A stretch of 7,884 bases of DNA from an uncultured Ruminococcus sp. (GTDB lineage Bacteria; Bacillota; Clostridia; Oscillospirales; Ruminococcaceae): positions 1 to 7,884 of the forward strand of contig CAMWUF010000029.1 of NCBI GenBank assembly GCA_947177375.1, written 5' to 3'. This document shows positions 6,070-7,884 of this stretch, piece by piece (positions within the stretch are counted from its first letter, which is position 1; each line of letters opens with the position of its first letter). The position numbers were made by a program, and so were the translations under genes. A model generated the notes under the pieces. That model searched no databases, was not told the origin of the DNA, and worked only from the letters and a program-made list of their open reading frames with translations.

Positions 6070-6588
6070 TTATGACTCCTTTCGTATTGCGGTTTGCTCA
6101 AGCTGTGTGACATAAATCTGTGCTGTACGTAAGCCACATGCAACAGAAACTGCCTGATAAACAGTTTCTTGCACAGTGCTTTTTCCTCCGCCCTCACATG
6201 CGACAACAACGCCTGTAATTTCTGGATGTGATACAGATTCTACCAATGCTTCTTTTTGAGAACCGCCTACCGTCACATAACGGCTGTCAGCTTCTTGTGC
6301 ATAGTGATACGCTTCGCTTCCCTGAATTGTCACTAATACTTCTACTTTTCCAACACCTGTGATATTCCCAAGCATTTCGGCAAGCTGTTCCTGCAATTGC
6401 AAGCGATAAGCTTCTTGTGAAATTTCTGCATGTTCAGATTCTTGTGTTTCTGGTTGCTCCTGTGAAGATTCAAAACAAGAGGATAATAAAATACATAATA
6501 TGCCAAGAATGCCCACAATTACTAAAATATGCACCAGAATATCTTTTTTAAAATTTTCTTTATATTTATTCCAAAACTTCCGTAACAT
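6070..6588 (-). CDS. spoIIIAG: Stage III sporulation protein AG
   Basis: Ring-forming subunit of the SpoIIIA channel in the mother-cell membrane; the Bacillus protein assembles a large oligomeric ring through a ring-building domain. At 172 residues, it shows a basic N-terminus, a single membrane segment (about 18-37), a Gln/Glu/Ser-rich linker (40-58), then YRLQLQEQLAEMLGNITGVG (61-80) and VEVLVTIQG (82-90), a variable insert, and ITGVVVACEGGG (124-135) with a closing helix and strand (about 137-160). The N-terminal membrane segment ends in LSSC (35-38), which resembles a lipobox (see findings). The start overlaps spoIIIAF by 23 nt, with a strong GGAGGT site 8 nt upstream inside spoIIIAF. Confidence 0.95.
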   Translation of the reverse strand: MLRKFWNKYKENFKKDILVHILVIVGILGILCILLSSCFESSQEQPETQESEHAEISQEAYRLQLQEQLAEMLGNITGVGKVEVLVTIQGSEAYHYAQEADSRYVTVGGSQKEALVESVSHPEITGVVVACEGGGKSTVQETVYQAVSVACGLRTAQIYVTQLEQTAIRKES

Positions 6589-7006
6589 GAATTTCTACCT
6601 CCTCTCCTAGTGCCTGTTCCAGCACACGGCAGGCTTTTTGAAAATCATCGCATACTGCGTTGACTTCACTAATAGATATGCTTTGATTTTCATCAATATG
6701 CACAGTGACCTGTAATTCAGAACAAGAAATCTGTTCTTGTGTCAGTAATAAATATAAAGCTTCTTCGACATATTTCTGCGTCACAGCTTTTGCACTTTCC
6801 TGTGAACGTTCCTGTTGTATTTCTATCATAGAAACAGGAAATTTTAAATTTGTCAATGGCACAGCAAGACTAATAATAAATAATAATGCAATTAAAAAAC
6901 GCACTTGTTTCGCAAGTACTGCATTTGAACATACCAACGTACAGACAGCAATTGCTATGCTTAACATACAAACAGAAATCACAGATATTTTTAAATTTTC
7001 TAGCAT
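6566..7006 (-). CDS. spoIIIAF: Stage III sporulation protein AF
   Basis: Membrane component of the SpoIIIA complex. The 146 residues are short compared with the roughly 200 of Bacillus. Two adjacent membrane segments (about 8-30 and 35-53) are followed by a soluble C-terminal domain with a helix (70-90) and a strand-helix-strand pattern ELQVTVHID (97-105), VCDDFQKACRVLEQAL (118-133), VEIHVTEV (137-144), consistent with the small ring-building-type fold in this family. The start is fixed by GGAGGA, which overlaps the last codons of spoIIIAE; the gap between the genes is 8 nt. Identification rests mainly on the topology and on the position between AE and AG. Confidence 0.9.
   Translation of the reverse strand: MLENLKISVISVCMLSIAIAVCTLVCSNAVLAKQVRFLIALLFIISLAVPLTNLKFPVSMIEIQQERSQESAKAVTQKYVEEALYLLLTQEQISCSELQVTVHIDENQSISISEVNAVCDDFQKACRVLEQALGEEVEIHVTEVLE
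6597..6602 (-). promoter_or_regulatory. Shine-Dalgarno site of spoIIIAG inside spoIIIAF
   Basis: GGAGGT on the minus strand, 8 nt before the ATG at 6588, within the coding sequence for the last residues of SpoIIIAF. It supports the overlapping start of spoIIIAG and independent initiation there. Confidence 0.75.
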
Positions 7007-7014
7007 GTTTTAAA

Positions 7015-7884
7015 TTATCCTCCACTTCCCAATGTTATCATAATGCCTGTACTGACAATAAACATAACAGAAAAACTCACAGCAACGGAAAATCCAACAG
7101 ATAATACAGATTCTAAATTTTTAAATAATCTTGCAAGTCCAGAAACAGAAAATAATTCTGCTATAGCTGACGCAATTGCTGTAACGGCTTTATATAAAAA
7201 TAATTCTGTCAAAACTGGTAATAATAATGCAATAATTGCTAAAATTCCAATCATACCTGTAGCAGATTTTAATACATTCATACTGCCTAATACAGCTGAA
7301 TATGCATCAGAAACAGCTCCTCCCACAAATGGAATAAATCCAGAAATGGCATATTTAATTGCTTTTGTGCCGAGCTTGTCCGTTGCATTAGAAACAATGC
7401 TTTGTACAGATAAAAATCCTAAAAATAAAGACATTAAAAAGCCTAATATCCAAATCGTAATTTTTTGCACAAGCTTAATCATTCCAGACAATGAAATTTC
7501 AGGATTCACAGCATCAACAAGACCCATCGCAAGACACATTGTTAAAAACGGAAATAATAATTTCACTACAATTTCTAATGCAATATTACATAAAATTACC
7601 ATAGCACTTTGATAACCAGCTGAAGCTGTTAAATTACCATTTACAGCTAAAATACCACCAAAAATTGCTGAAAAAGCCAGCATAAAATCTGCTGTTTTTT
7701 CTAATATCTGTGTGGCATGCTGAAATATTTCTGTAAACGGTGTAATAATTGCCCCTGTCGCACATAATACAGCCACTGTATCACAAATTTTTGCAATTGC
7801 ATTTTTCTGACTTTTTAAACTGCTCGCCAATGCAGATAATAATATCACACCAATTAATAAGCACAATATCTGTAACGGAATATG
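7015..7884 (-). CDS. spoIIIAE: Stage III sporulation protein AE, N-terminus outside the window
   Basis: Polytopic membrane protein of the SpoIIIA complex, likely part of the membrane base of the mother-cell channel. 289 residues are visible of about 390-400 expected. The frame is open to the window edge with no stop (it reads HIPLQILCLLIG at the edge). A TTG at 7866 is therefore not the start; the N-terminus with its signal sequence lies beyond 7884. Numbered from the edge, hydrophobic segments are seen near 5-20, 35-50, 66-82, 95-121, 142-163, 180-200, 210-235 and 262-285. The family stretch FIPFVGGAVSDAYSAVLGS lies at 183-201. The protein ends GSGG, and these codons double as the ribosome site for spoIIIAF. 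Confidence 0.95.
   Translation of the reverse strand, partial: HIPLQILCLLIGVILLSALASSLKSQKNAIAKICDTVAVLCATGAIITPFTEIFQHATQILEKTADFMLAFSAIFGGILAVNGNLTASAGYQSAMVILCNIALEIVVKLLFPFLTMCLAMGLVDAVNPEISLSGMIKLVQKITIWILGFLMSLFLGFLSVQSIVSNATDKLGTKAIKYAISGFIPFVGGAVSDAYSAVLGSMNVLKSATGMIGILAIIALLLPVLTELFLYKAVTAIASAIAELFSVSGLARLFKNLESVLSVGFSVAVSFSVMFIVSTGIMITLGSGG

Noticed and set aside
5982..6209. Minus-strand open frame overlapping spoIIIAG and spoIIIAH
   Set aside because: It is out of frame with both well-supported sporulation genes and has no family-like pattern.
7043..7612. Long open frame on the plus strand (189 codons)
   Set aside because: It lies entirely opposite spoIIIAE, whose protein fits its family. 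The plus-strand product is rich in Asn, Ile and Thr with no recognisable motif, as expected from the complement of a membrane-protein gene.
7864..7866. TTG as the start codon of spoIIIAE
   Set aside because: The frame continues upstream to the window edge without a stop, and about 100 residues of the family are still missing, so this is an internal Leu codon.

Overview
The window reads as a chromosomal segment of an AT-rich, endospore-forming Firmicute. It is probably a clostridial (Oscillospiraceae/Ruminococcaceae-like) lineage; this is inferred from gene content and order and is not proven. All eleven genes lie on the minus strand, so transcription runs from high to low coordinates. Genes are packed head to tail with overlaps or gaps of 0-25 nt. 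The single real intergenic space is 81 nt (5411-5491). No RNA genes, mobile elements, CRISPR arrays or convincing terminators were seen.

Region A (7884 down to 5492) is the distal half of the spoIIIA sporulation operon: spoIIIAE (cut by the window edge), spoIIIAF, spoIIIAG and spoIIIAH. These encode membrane and ring-forming parts of the SpoIIIA-SpoIIQ channel (feeding tube) between mother cell and forespore.

Region B (5473 down to 1) is a housekeeping operon with its own near-consensus sigma-A-type promoter just upstream of an Asp23/YqhY gene. The order is asp23/yqhY, nusB, a TsaD/Kae1-like paralogue, xseA, ispA, a DUF212 (divergent PAP2) membrane protein, and dxs (C-terminus outside the window). 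It resembles the Bacillus subtilis spoIIIA-accBC-yqhY-nusB-folD-xseA-xseB-ispA-dxs neighbourhood, but accB, accC, folD and xseB are absent from their expected places. dxs (first step of the MEP pathway) and ispA (prenyl chain elongation) bracket the DUF212 protein, suggesting a small isoprenoid block.

The most striking observation is in xseA. The catalytic domain of exonuclease VII is intact and so is a recognisable C-terminal tail. The long coiled-coil that normally separates them, and that docks the small subunit XseB, is missing. The gene for XseB is also missing from its usual position directly downstream. This looks like coordinated loss of the small subunit and its docking arm, giving a minimal 306-residue exonuclease VII. 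Secondary points are the divergent TsaD paralogue, a Ser at the chain-length-determining position of IspA, and the promoter that uncouples the housekeeping genes from the sporulation operon.
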